DNA of 64,000 bases, from positions 992,001 through 1,056,000 of the forward strand of contig NC_035924.1 in the NCBI RefSeq assembly GCF_000348985.1. The letters run 5' to 3'. Each line of letters begins with the position of its first letter. Position 1 is the stretch's first letter. This document shows positions 39,733 to 48,436 of this stretch, in pieces. A program made the position numbers and the translations under genes. This stretch comes from Huiozyma naganishii CBS 8797. Taxonomy: Eukaryota; Ascomycota; Saccharomycetes; Saccharomycetales; Saccharomycetaceae. The notes under the pieces were generated by a model. That model ran no database searches, had not been told where the DNA came from, and was given only the letters and a program-made list of their open reading frames with translations.

Positions 39733-40599
39733 TCATTCAAAAGCCTGTGCCTGTTTCTGCTTTCTCAAATCCTTCCGCTTCTGTTCAAGAACCTTCTTCG
39801 AGTCTTTAATCAGAATCTTGTCACCGAAAAATTTGTACTCTTGCATGTATCTCCTATCCATGTTGAACTCATTGATTATGGCTGCATCGTTCAAGCCGAG
39901 CTTCTCCAGTGTCCAGTAGTAGCGCTCAGCATTATCCTTCTTCAGGTATTTTAGTATACCTTGTCGCTGCTGCACTAGTATTCTAAGAATTCTCGTGTTG
40001 GCGTTATCTTTTTTATGTTCTTGAACGTGGTGTGCCATATTTAGAATCCGTACAGTCAGACATGCAGCTTGCACTTCGCTGGACCCAGTGTCCCCCTCGA
40101 AACGCTGAAACTCTTCACGAGCCAGCTTCAATGCCAGCTTCGTTCTCTCTTTATTGCTCGAGTTTTTCATACTCAGTATTCTCATTATCGCCTCTCTCCT
40201 ATTTTCTATAACGCTTATGTCCTCTCGGGGGAAGGTCTCCTCGTTGAACCCAGCAAGCCCAATCTGTTCTCTTTCAGTAGGTTCCACTGCAGCGAGCAGT
40301 TTATCCAACTCCGTAGTATTATACCCACGAGAAAGAACAGAGGGCTCCCGAATTTCCGCTATAATACGGTTTATGAAGGGAGTATCAGGTCTCCCAAAGA
40401 CAGGGTCAACATTGTCCAGAACCATATGCAAACTAGCCTGTTTAGCCTCGTTCTTCTGTCTGCGTCTCTGCGACTTTATAAATTTCACCGCTTTGGAGCT
40501 TCCTACCACAGGTGAACTCCCGAAAAGCCTCCTGGCAACAAAAGTGTTATAACAGCACCTCACGGGCACCAATGATCTGCATTTGAGCATCGGGCGCAT
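39733..40599 (-). CDS. MRPS28: Mitochondrial ribosomal protein uS15m (Mrps28)
   Basis: 288 residues from the ATG at 40599 (S. cerevisiae Mrps28 has 286). The longer frame upstream begins only at a TTG. The protein is the small-subunit S15 homologue of the mitochondrial ribosome. The S15 domain is at roughly 160-245, with [38 protein letters not shown] and [15 protein letters not shown]. The N-terminus is basic, suited to mitochondrial import. A C-terminal extension rich in Lys/Arg follows, as in yeast. It lies convergent to the MATE gene and upstream of MRX8 in the same direction in the chromosome IV order. Confidence 0.95.
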   Translation of the reverse strand: MRPMLKCRSLVPVRCCYNTFVARRLFGSSPVVGSSKAVKFIKSQRRRQKNEAKQASLHMVLDNVDPVFGRPDTPFINRIIAEIREPSVLSRGYNTTELDKLLAAVEPTEREQIGLAGFNEETFPREDISVIENRREAIMRILSMKNSSNKERTKLALKLAREEFQRFEGDTGSSEVQAACLTVRILNMAHHVQEHKKDNANTRILRILVQQRQGILKYLKKDNAERYYWTLEKLGLNDAAIINEFNMDRRYMQEYKFFGDKILIKDSKKVLEQKRKDLRKQKQAQAFE

Positions 40600-41010
40600 C
40601 TCAGATTCGTCGAGCTGCACCAACAGGGAACAAATAGCGTAAAGATGCTCGCACTGAGGGAACTGGGGCCTTTAACTTTGCAGCTTTTCGATGAAATATA
40701 TTATAATATCGTCACTTTAAACGAATCGACTGAGTGCACCACAAGCGATGCAACGACTAACAACTCGATGAAATGCGGGAAGGAAGCTCTCGAATCCCCT
40801 GTAACGACATCTCGGACGGCGAGGATCTGGATGTGGCTCAATTTCATCTTGTGTCCAAAACTTGCAAGCTGGTAGGCTTGAACATGAGTAATAAAACACT
40901 TACCAAATTAAAAGAACAAGCATAAAGATAGTGTTTGGCTTCCCAAAAGTGATGTTCTCTTGTTTTTCCGTCTCTATCGCACAGATTCAGCTTCGTGTGT
41001 TCAAAATAAT
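40600..41010. other. Intergenic region MRX8 / MRPS28
   Basis: 411 bp holding the MRX8 3' end and the MRPS28 promoter. A frame at 40645-40875 has no family features. A minus-strand TGTAAATT near 41010 is one base short of a Puf3 site. Nothing else seen. Confidence 0.5.
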
Positions 41011-42033
41011 TTACAGTAACGCGCAATTCTCTAATATACTGTACCTGAGATAGTCAATACCGTAACGCTTCGGGCACTCTTGAGAAACAACCGAGTTAGT
41101 AAATATTAGTTTGGGCAAACTCGGTAAATGTCTAATACCTTTGTCATCGATGTACCTCATAACTGTGCTGAGATGGACCACTTTATCCATTTTCGTGAAT
41201 ATAAGATCGAACGGTCTGCCTATCGCCATCAAAGCTTCTATAATGTCATAGTCCGATTGTGCAAAACCTTGATTCCCAGAGATCAGCAGGTAACATCGCA
41301 CCAACTCTTTTCGATTCTCCAGATAGTCCATTGTCATTGTTCCTTGTAAATCGGTGCTATTGTGGCCATACCCTGGCGTGTCTATAAGCCTGAACTTTTT
41401 ACCGATGTTGAAACAGTTCAGCGTTTTGGTAAACCCGGCCTTCTTGGATGTCTTAGCTGCCTCCACCAGCCGTCTCTGCTTAAGCTGCGTAGTTAAACTG
41501 TTCAGAATAGTAGATTTCCCGGCGTTAGACCGTCCCAGAAAGACAACCTCGGGCAGCCCATTAATCAGCTCAAATGGCACTCCTGTTCTACCTTTGTACA
41601 TTTTATTCTTGGAGGACTCCGGCAAAGCAATGCCAATCTCTTCTCGTTCAGCAACCTTCATTCTAGCTTTCTCACTTGGAATATCGGTGAACTGATTCAC
41701 GCTCCATTCATACTTCGCATTGACAGTATTAAAGAAACGGTTACTTGAGGCCAGTTGAAGAGCTGTTGGTTTCACATACCCTTCATTCATTGAGTAGTTC
41801 AGACTAGCCCACTTTGGTCTCAACGAAGAGCGTGTAACATCCTTCTTCTTACTGCCACCAGATTTGGATGGGTTGGCGAGTTCACCCAAGTTGACCTCAT
41901 TTTCTACCGATGAGGTCTTCACTGCCGGGGCGCTCGAGTTCAAGACCACCTCTTTGAGTTTAAACAAATCGTAGCCGTGACAAGCAGCACTGTAACTCAA
42001 TGCTCTGTTGCCAGACAAAATTACTCGCCTCAT
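41011..42033 (-). CDS. MRX8: EngB/YihA-type mitochondrial GTPase (Mrx8)
   Basis: 340 residues from the ATG at 42033; the longer frame starts at TTG. It is a P-loop GTPase of the EngB family linked to mitochondrial ribosome assembly or translation. G1 is GRSNAGKS (about 167-174). The G2 region is GFTKTLNCF, G3 is DTPGYG (about 218-223), G4 is FTKMDK (a TKxD variant) and the G5 region is TNSVVS. The first ~145 residues are specific to yeasts and include a likely mitochondrial presequence (MRRVILSGNRALSYSAACHG). In S. cerevisiae MSN5 separates this gene from SWR1; here the two are adjacent. Confidence 0.93.
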   Translation of the reverse strand: MRRVILSGNRALSYSAACHGYDLFKLKEVVLNSSAPAVKTSSVENEVNLGELANPSKSGGSKKKDVTRSSLRPKWASLNYSMNEGYVKPTALQLASSNRFFNTVNAKYEWSVNQFTDIPSEKARMKVAEREEIGIALPESSKNKMYKGRTGVPFELINGLPEVVFLGRSNAGKSTILNSLTTQLKQRRLVEAAKTSKKAGFTKTLNCFNIGKKFRLIDTPGYGHNSTDLQGTMTMDYLENRKELVRCYLLISGNQGFAQSDYDIIEALMAIGRPFDLIFTKMDKVVHLSTVMRYIDDKGIRHLPSLPKLIFTNSVVSQECPKRYGIDYLRYSILENCALL

Positions 42034-42250
42034 CACACCAAGAGACGTTAGTGGAGTGTGCCCTCTTTCACCCGTCAATAAATCTAGTGATGTAATTGAA
42101 TGCTATTATTACAACTTTATACATGAAATATGTCCTTTAAATAAGCTGACCCAAACTAGGATTATGGATCTTTCCGGTACCATAAAAGGTAGTTTCAACG
42201 TAGTCGGACATGCAAATATAGTAACTCCGAAGCTACGGGCAACTGCACTT

Positions 42251-45200
42251 TCAATAATAGTAGCCGTTAGCAATTAGTTTAATCATGTATTCTTCCACAT
42301 GATTGGTACCTTCGTACTCATCTGTTTCACCAGAAGCCAGCGTCTTATTAGGATCCTCGCTGAAATCCTCATTATCCAAATCTGCCTCTTGCATGGCCAA
42401 ATTGGCGGCGCGGACATCGTCTGCGTCTTCTGCCTGCGCAAGTAAGCTTTCCAGTTTCCTAGGATTTGTGGTTGCATCTGATGATTCTCCCAGTAGCGGC
42501 TTTTCTTCAATAGGAATCGCTTTCGTTACCTCCTCACCAAATAAGTCTCTCACAGACATTTTGCTAAAATAATCTGTGGTGAAGTCACCTTTCTGGATGA
42601 CTAGGTTATCCAGTTCCCGCTTTTGGTTGGCCTTTTTTAAAATATTGCTCTCAATAGTGTGCTCACTGACCAACCGATAGATGTGGACGTCTCGTGTTTG
42701 GCCAATTCTGTGACAACGATCCTGACACTGCTTATCCATAGCAGGGTTCCAATCAGAATCATAGAATATGACAGTGTCTGCCCCTGTCAAATTAATCCCC
42801 AGCCCACCAGATCTACTGGACAGAATGAAAACTGTGATACGAGGATCACTATTAAACCGTTCAGTCAGAATCTGTCTGTCTTCAACCTTAGTGGCACCAT
42901 CCAACCTCATATACAGGTAACCATGGTAGTTGAGGAATTGTTCCAAGACATCGAGGACTTTGGTCATTTGAGTAAAAATCAAAGCTCTATGGCCATTGTC
43001 CTTTAATTGTTGTAACAAAATAGCCAGCTTTTGCAATTTACCACAGTCATATTGAAGAAGCGATTTGTCGGGAAAGGCAATGGTTAGCTTCGTTTGTAAC
43101 TGATGAAGAGGGTTAGGAGTGTGGTGTAATGCTACTTTCATATTGTTCCTTTGATTTTCAGTTAGGTAACTGTTATCGTCAATGCCTAATGCTAGAGGTC
43201 TTACATCCAAAGCAACCGCCTTGGGTGTTAAAACAGCAAAATCATTGATAATGTGCTTTTGAGATAATACTTTTGTTTGTAACGGTTCAATCAGAGGATG
43301 AAGCAATTCGTTCTCATCAAGTGGTTCAATAACAGAAAGCAACTTTCTCAAATTGTCCCCGTAACGGGGTCTTCTTGACGATCTCAAATCGTTGATATAT
43401 TTATCAAATTCTAAAGATTCGATAGTATCTTGGGTATTCTGCCGACTGATTTGCTGGTAAAACTTTTCTGCATCCTGTAGAAACACAGGAGAATCCTTTG
43501 CTTTATCGTAATCATGCATGTATTCGTTCTTCCTCAAAATGTTTACTTCTTTCTGGAACTGTTCGATACATTTCAATCTCGAGATGCTATTCCAGTCGTA
43601 TGTCGCAAACGCTTCTTCGTTCCGGGAAAATACTAGATTCAGGTTTTCTAAATCTAGCCTGTCAGGATTGGTTTTGTCTATCAAGTGGAATTTGGAGTTT
43701 GTGGCTTTTAACGTTGCTGCGTATTTTGAAAGCACTGATGGCCCACAATCAAAAGAAGTCAAAATAGGTCTCACCTCAAATAAATCAGGGTGATTACAAA
43801 CCTTTCTCAACTGCATCAAACAGTTAACAATGGTCATGAAGTTACCACTAGCCAAATTAGCCTTGGTTTGAGACCGGGACATGAAATCATCATAAAGGTA
43901 CCTCTGACGCTTGGACAGTCTGCAAAACACAATATGTTCGTACTTCCCGGGCATTTGCTTTTCTACATCGGCCTTTAATCTTCTCAACAAATACGGACGT
44001 AACACCTGATGCAGTTTATCCACCGTTTTCTTGGTTTCCTCGTCCTGTTCATAGCCTCCACCTGTTTCAATAATCTTGTCAACGGGACGTCCAAACCATT
44101 GTTGGAAAGCGTCCAGGTCCGCAAAACCCGACACTTTTTTACCTCCTACAACTGTCTGTGGCATTAGGAAATATAGAAGTGACCATAATTCTGCCAAGTT
44201 GTTCTGCAGTGGAGTACCTGTCAACAGCAATCTTCTCCTCGTGTTAAAATTGAGTAAAGCTTGCCACCTCGTGGATCTAAAATTTTTGATATTGTGAGCT
44301 TCATCCAAAACCATATACTCCCATCTTTTCCTTTTGAAGGAATGTTGATCTTGCACAATTAGTTGGTAGGAGACAATGCACACATGGAATGCGTTAAGTT
44401 TATTCCAACCTTTTCTTTTTTCTTTACGCTGTTGGGGAGACCCATAATATGTCAACACCTTCAGCCCTGGAGCAAATCTTTTGAACTCCATCTCCCAGTT
44501 CAACAAGACAGATGTGGGAACCACAATGAGGTGCGGCCCCCAATTATGCTTTTCACATGCTAAATAAGCAAGCAACGAGATAGTTTGAATGGTTTTACCT
44601 AGACCCATTTCGTCAGCTAAAATACCGTTCGTATCGTTGTTATACAGAGATGCCAGCCAATTTAACCCTTGCTTTTGGTACGTTCTTAAAGTACCTCTCA
44701 ATAGTGGGGGTACGGGGACATCAACGACACTCAACTGCTCAGCTTCGGTTAGTTTCTTGTCTATCTCGTTCGTTACATCTTCGACTTTTTCTGCTTCTTC
44801 CGAAGGTGATTCTGGCGAGGAGAGTTTTTGTTTATTTGGGTCCGCGTATTCTGCAACATAAGACTCTTTCTTCGAAATAGACGGAACAGCAGAGGACTCA
44901 TTAGTGGAATCATCTTTCTCCACGGTGTCTAAAATAAACTCTTGACTGTCGTCCAGCGAGTTCATTTCATCACCAGATTCTTGGGCAAAAAGAGCCCCCA
45001 ATCCCACATGTTCTGTAGAAAGTTTACCTGAATCTGCATCGTCTGTTCCGCTACCACCTTCCAATTCTTCCTCCTCAGAAGACGATACATCCTCGTCAGT
45101 CATTACCGAAGACGCATCGTCGCTGAGGTCGCTAAGTACATCGTCTTGGGTTCCAGCGCCGTATTTCTGGCGTAGTTGCTCTACTGAGAGTTTATCATCA

Positions 45201-46816
45201 CCGTATTCATCATCAGTTCCTTTCTGTGAGTTATTTTTGTGAACTGTCTTATCTGTGTCATCTTCATCTTCATCCAATGAGGAGCTTGACAAATTGTCGC
45301 TTTCACCTCCACTTGAGGTCACAGAAGACATAGAAGTGACCGAATTGCTCCTTGTATTATTGGTTGTCATGCCAACAGAAGCCTCAATATCGCTCCTAGC
45401 ATCGCCGTTCTGATGTAGCTGTGCACCCAACAGTTGTGTACTCTGTTCCAGAATCTTGGACAGGTGTTTTTTGCCCTGTATTCTCTTCAATTGATCCTCC
45501 TCGTCTTTCTTCAAAACACGATACGCTTTTTCGGCAACGTTCCATCTTTTCTTCACAGCCTGTGTGATTATCCTTCCAATACCCTTGAGTTGTCTTTCCT
45601 GTTCCTTCAACTTCCTCTCATCTGCGCTTGCAATGTGTTTGAAATGTTGTTCGATCATCTGAGAGACCCTTTTCGCCCTTGCGATCCTGGCTCTTTTATT
45701 GTTTTGAAACAGTCGGCCCTGATATATACCTTGGTTCAGAAGGTACTCAAAATGTGGCTTTCTATCCTGTTCTTTGTAGATGTAAGTGATTGCGTCCGGC
45801 TTTATTACCTGTGGAAGACTAGCATCTTTTATCGTTACCGGCTGGATGGTGTTTGAATCCGGGTCGTACCTTAAAACACCGCCAGCCAACCCTTGTTTCA
45901 TCACTGATACAGTGTGTTTCTGCTCTTTGACAAATGCTTCAAATTCCTCCGGGGACATATCGTCCTCCAGTAATCTGAACGACTGCAAAAACTGGTTTAG
46001 ATCCGGAAACTGTGGGTGTACTACATTTTCTGGGTTTGTGATAGTCTGTTTCGGTGGGTTGACGTACAGGTGGACCCTGAATTTACTCTTTTTGACTCGC
46101 CGCCTCTTCGATGGCAGTTCCTCCTCCGAAGATGGTGTGAAGTAGTAGCTCTCTGAATCGTCTCCTGTTTCTGCGGATCCCAGGATGATTCCCTCATCTT
46201 GGCCCACTTGAGGCACAGTCTCCTGTGGTGGCGTCACAAGTTCCTGCTTCACCTCTCTCTGCTGCGTTTGCCTGCTGCTTGACGTGTGCAATTTGCCATT
46301 CTCAACCCGCTTTGAGCTTTTCTTAGGTGCCGAGTGCGTTAGCCGTCTCTTCAGCGTGTTCGCCGCGGGGGCCTCCCTCTTCCCGGATCCCGACAGGGAC
46401 AATCTCTGTGCTAGCTGCTCGTACCTCTCCTGCACCAACGGTCTCAACTTCGCAAGCTTGGCCGTCACACCACCTGCACTGCTGTCCCGCACGGTGTCAT
46501 CACTGTCCTTCGCCGTACTCGACGCACGCAGCTGCCGTCTTCTCCTCGGAGTCGTATTACTGTCTAGTCCATTTTGCGATCCTGCGGCGCCATCTTCTGG
46601 TAACCCGTCAGCTACGGCGTCATCCAGTGCCAAATTCGTCTGTCTCAGAAACACACCAAAACTGTCAGAACTCTCGTGGGAGTTCCCTGGGTCAAAGTCC
46701 ACCAACGATATATACTCTTTCAGATGGAACAGCTCGTTAGTCAGGAGATCGTACTCGAACTTCTTCTGGACGACAACCTCCTCACCGTGTTGTTCCGCAT
46801 CGCTCTTACCTGACAT
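42251..46816 (-). CDS. SWR1: Swr1, Snf2-family ATPase of the SWR1 remodeller
   Basis: 1521 residues (S. cerevisiae Swr1 has 1514). Swr1 is the motor of the SWR1 complex, which replaces H2A by H2A.Z at promoters. An HSA domain with basic helices lies at about 360-450 (NKRARIARAKRVSQMIEQHF, RWNVAEKAYR). A long acidic/Ser stretch follows (about 480-680), where the family binds H2A.Z-H2B. The Snf2 ATPase has its Walker A motif in LADEMGLGKTIQTIS near 737, DEAH (VLDEAHNIKNFRSTRW) near 837, and after the family's long insert the second lobe with GADTVIFYDSDWNP and QCQDRCHRIGQTRDVHIY near 1372. Start and stop agree with the family. It shares a complex with none of its neighbours, but Tra1 in this window serves NuA4, which acts with SWR1. 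Confidence 0.98.
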   Translation of the reverse strand: MSGKSDAEQHGEEVVVQKKFEYDLLTNELFHLKEYISLVDFDPGNSHESSDSFGVFLRQTNLALDDAVADGLPEDGAAGSQNGLDSNTTPRRRRQLRASSTAKDSDDTVRDSSAGGVTAKLAKLRPLVQERYEQLAQRLSLSGSGKREAPAANTLKRRLTHSAPKKSSKRVENGKLHTSSSRQTQQREVKQELVTPPQETVPQVGQDEGIILGSAETGDDSESYYFTPSSEEELPSKRRRVKKSKFRVHLYVNPPKQTITNPENVVHPQFPDLNQFLQSFRLLEDDMSPEEFEAFVKEQKHTVSVMKQGLAGGVLRYDPDSNTIQPVTIKDASLPQVIKPDAITYIYKEQDRKPHFEYLLNQGIYQGRLFQNNKRARIARAKRVSQMIEQHFKHIASADERKLKEQERQLKGIGRIITQAVKKRWNVAEKAYRVLKKDEEDQLKRIQGKKHLSKILEQSTQLLGAQLHQNGDARSDIEASVGMTTNNTRSNSVTSMSSVTSSGGESDNLSSSSLDEDEDDTDKTVHKNNSQKGTDDEYGDDKLSVEQLRQKYGAGTQDDVLSDLSDDASSVMTDEDVSSSEEEELEGGSGTDDADSGKLSTEHVGLGALFAQESGDEMNSLDDSQEFILDTVEKDDSTNESSAVPSISKKESYVAEYADPNKQKLSSPESPSEEAEKVEDVTNEIDKKLTEAEQLSVVDVPVPPLLRGTLRTYQKQGLNWLASLYNNDTNGILADEMGLGKTIQTISLLAYLACEKHNWGPHLIVVPTSVLLNWEMEFKRFAPGLKVLTYYGSPQQRKEKRKGWNKLNAFHVCIVSYQLIVQDQHSFKRKRWEYMVLDEAHNIKNFRSTRWQALLNFNTRRRLLLTGTPLQNNLAELWSLLYFLMPQTVVGGKKVSGFADLDAFQQWFGRPVDKIIETGGGYEQDEETKKTVDKLHQVLRPYLLRRLKADVEKQMPGKYEHIVFCRLSKRQRYLYDDFMSRSQTKANLASGNFMTIVNCLMQLRKVCNHPDLFEVRPILTSFDCGPSVLSKYAATLKATNSKFHLIDKTNPDRLDLENLNLVFSRNEEAFATYDWNSISRLKCIEQFQKEVNILRKNEYMHDYDKAKDSPVFLQDAEKFYQQISRQNTQDTIESLEFDKYINDLRSSRRPRYGDNLRKLLSVIEPLDENELLHPLIEPLQTKVLSQKHIINDFAVLTPKAVALDVRPLALGIDDNSYLTENQRNNMKVALHHTPNPLHQLQTKLTIAFPDKSLLQYDCGKLQKLAILLQQLKDNGHRALIFTQMTKVLDVLEQFLNYHGYLYMRLDGATKVEDRQILTERFNSDPRITVFILSSRSGGLGINLTGADTVIFYDSDWNPAMDKQCQDRCHRIGQTRDVHIYRLVSEHTIESNILKKANQKRELDNLVIQKGDFTTDYFSKMSVRDLFGEEVTKAIPIEEKPLLGESSDATTNPRKLESLLAQAEDADDVRAANLAMQEADLDNEDFSEDPNKTLASGETDEYEGTNHVEEYMIKLIANGYYY

Positions 46817-47218
46817 ATGGCGAGAACTGGAAGCGAGGTAAAGCAGGGCGTGTCGAAAGTAAGAACGCCTTGATATTGAATGCTATATGCCCAACCGTAG
46901 ATTGAATACAGTGGTTCTTTGTCTCAGAGCTTGTACAAATGTTTCAACGTTTGCAGTTGCCCCCGGACACAATATTACCTAAATAATCGCCTAAAATTCC
47001 GTTAAAACTCTATAATGGCAGTACGACTGCAATCCTCACAATCCCAGTAACACGATACCGCTATTCAAAATGCACCAGCGGTGTTCTACAGGTCCGTTTC
47101 CTGCCAAAGTTTCCCCAATTTGAGCAACACAAGCGCAGGGGAAAACGTTTGAAATCTCAAAGAAGTTTTTTTTCTTTTTTTTCGAAACCAAAAAAAAAAT
47201 ATTGAAAAAAAATAACGG
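46817..47218. other. Intergenic region IPI1 / SWR1
   Basis: 402 bp with the SWR1 promoter and the IPI1 3' end. Close to IPI1, long T runs then A runs (about 47164-47213) suit 3'-end formation. No gene seen. Confidence 0.55.
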
Positions 47219-48208
47219 TTACCCGGTTTTGGATTCGGATCCGAATTCGGCGCCGATGATGAGTTCGATGCTGTGGGCGCTCTTCCCGCAGTCGCCGCCG
47301 TCGCTGATCAGCGGTGGCAGTTGCCGCTGGATGTTGGGGAGGTACTGCTCTGCAAAAAGGGCACGGCGGGTCGCCAGGTCCTGGTTTGCGAGTGCCGGGT
47401 CCTGGCCTGCGACCGATGGATCTTGCGACTTGAGAGAACGAACGAACAGTTTCAACTGTGCGTACGGTTGCGGGGTCTCCGGGATGAGGTACTTGTTACT
47501 TTGCTTGGGACCTTCTTCTGACAGTGTAGGGTCCGTGCAACCGTACTCGATGAGTTTGTACAGGCAGTCGAGGTGAGTCTTTATGTTTTTGGAGTCACGT
47601 TTCCTCGTCTGCAAGCTGCCCGAGGTCTGATTCGCGCCGATCTTGTCATTCCAGCCGAGCACGGTCAAGTTCCCGTTCAGCAGTTTCGTCCATGCGTGCT
47701 TCACGATCTCATGCGAGCTGAATTGCAACAACGCAAGCAGGAACCGTGTCGAGTCGCATTGGATCCGCGGGACGATGTGCGTCATTGACATGCTTATGTA
47801 CAGCACGAATACGTTGCAGTGCAACTGCAGCACTTGCTCGTCATGCAGTCCAATCTCCTCAATGAGTTCCAGCAGGGAATCCCGTACGGATTTGATGTTG
47901 TCACAGATCAGAGGAATGCTCTGCTTCAACAGCGGCGTCATGATCTTGCTCCTAATAATCTTCGGCACGCACTTGATGAAATGCTGCAACGTCTCCTTCC
48001 TAACAGTCTCGTTGTGGTGTCTTAAGAGCGGGAGCCGCTTTATGAGGTCGTCGCTGTGGTGATCCAAATGCTGATTCCTGATCGTAATCGTTCGCGCGAC
48101 GTACGAGGTGTCTGTCACGTTGCTCGGCTTCGGAGCGGTCTTCCCGACTTTCAACTTCTTCTTCAAGAAATCCTTCTTCTTTTGCTTCTGCTTCCTTGAT
48201 TTAGTCAT
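47219..48208 (-). CDS. IPI1: Ipi1, Rix1-complex pre-60S factor
   Basis: 329 residues from the ATG at 48208; the longer frame starts at GTG. The N-terminus MTKSRKQKQKKKDFLKKKLK is nearly the same as S. cerevisiae Ipi1 (334 aa). Ipi1 joins Rix1 and Ipi3 in a nuclear complex needed for ITS2 processing and late 60S maturation, with an extra role in replication licensing. The family blocks SYVARTITIRNQHLD, HHNETVRKETLQ and MTPLLKQSIPLICDNIKSVR form HEAT/armadillo-like helices. In S. cerevisiae it is YHR085W beside STE12 (YHR084W); here RQC1 of the chromosome IV block is placed between them. Confidence 0.95.
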   Translation of the reverse strand: MTKSRKQKQKKKDFLKKKLKVGKTAPKPSNVTDTSYVARTITIRNQHLDHHSDDLIKRLPLLRHHNETVRKETLQHFIKCVPKIIRSKIMTPLLKQSIPLICDNIKSVRDSLLELIEEIGLHDEQVLQLHCNVFVLYISMSMTHIVPRIQCDSTRFLLALLQFSSHEIVKHAWTKLLNGNLTVLGWNDKIGANQTSGSLQTRKRDSKNIKTHLDCLYKLIEYGCTDPTLSEEGPKQSNKYLIPETPQPYAQLKLFVRSLKSQDPSVAGQDPALANQDLATRRALFAEQYLPNIQRQLPPLISDGGDCGKSAHSIELIIGAEFGSESKTG

Positions 48209-48436
48209 ATTATTTTCTTTGGCTACACACACTCAATGCAAATCAACGATCAGTCAGTAACGCTGTATCAAGTGAATGGGTTCCACTGTTTCACACTTAA
48301 GAAGACTCTTGTCAATTGAACTTTTGCGATGAGCTCTGGAAAATTTTATTCTTTTGGTGTAAAAGGAAAATGAACAGCAGAAATTTTTAGGTACCAACGC
48401 CCCAGCGTGACAGCACGGCACAGAGAGCAACGAAAC
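48209..48436. promoter_or_regulatory. Divergent promoter IPI1 / RQC1 with PAC and RRPE
   Basis: 228 bp. A PAC-like GCGATGAG (48326-48333) is followed at once by RRPE-like TGGAAAATTTTA (about 48337-48348). IPI1 belongs to the ribosome-biogenesis regulon, so the boxes most likely serve it, though they are closer to RQC1. Confidence 0.6.
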
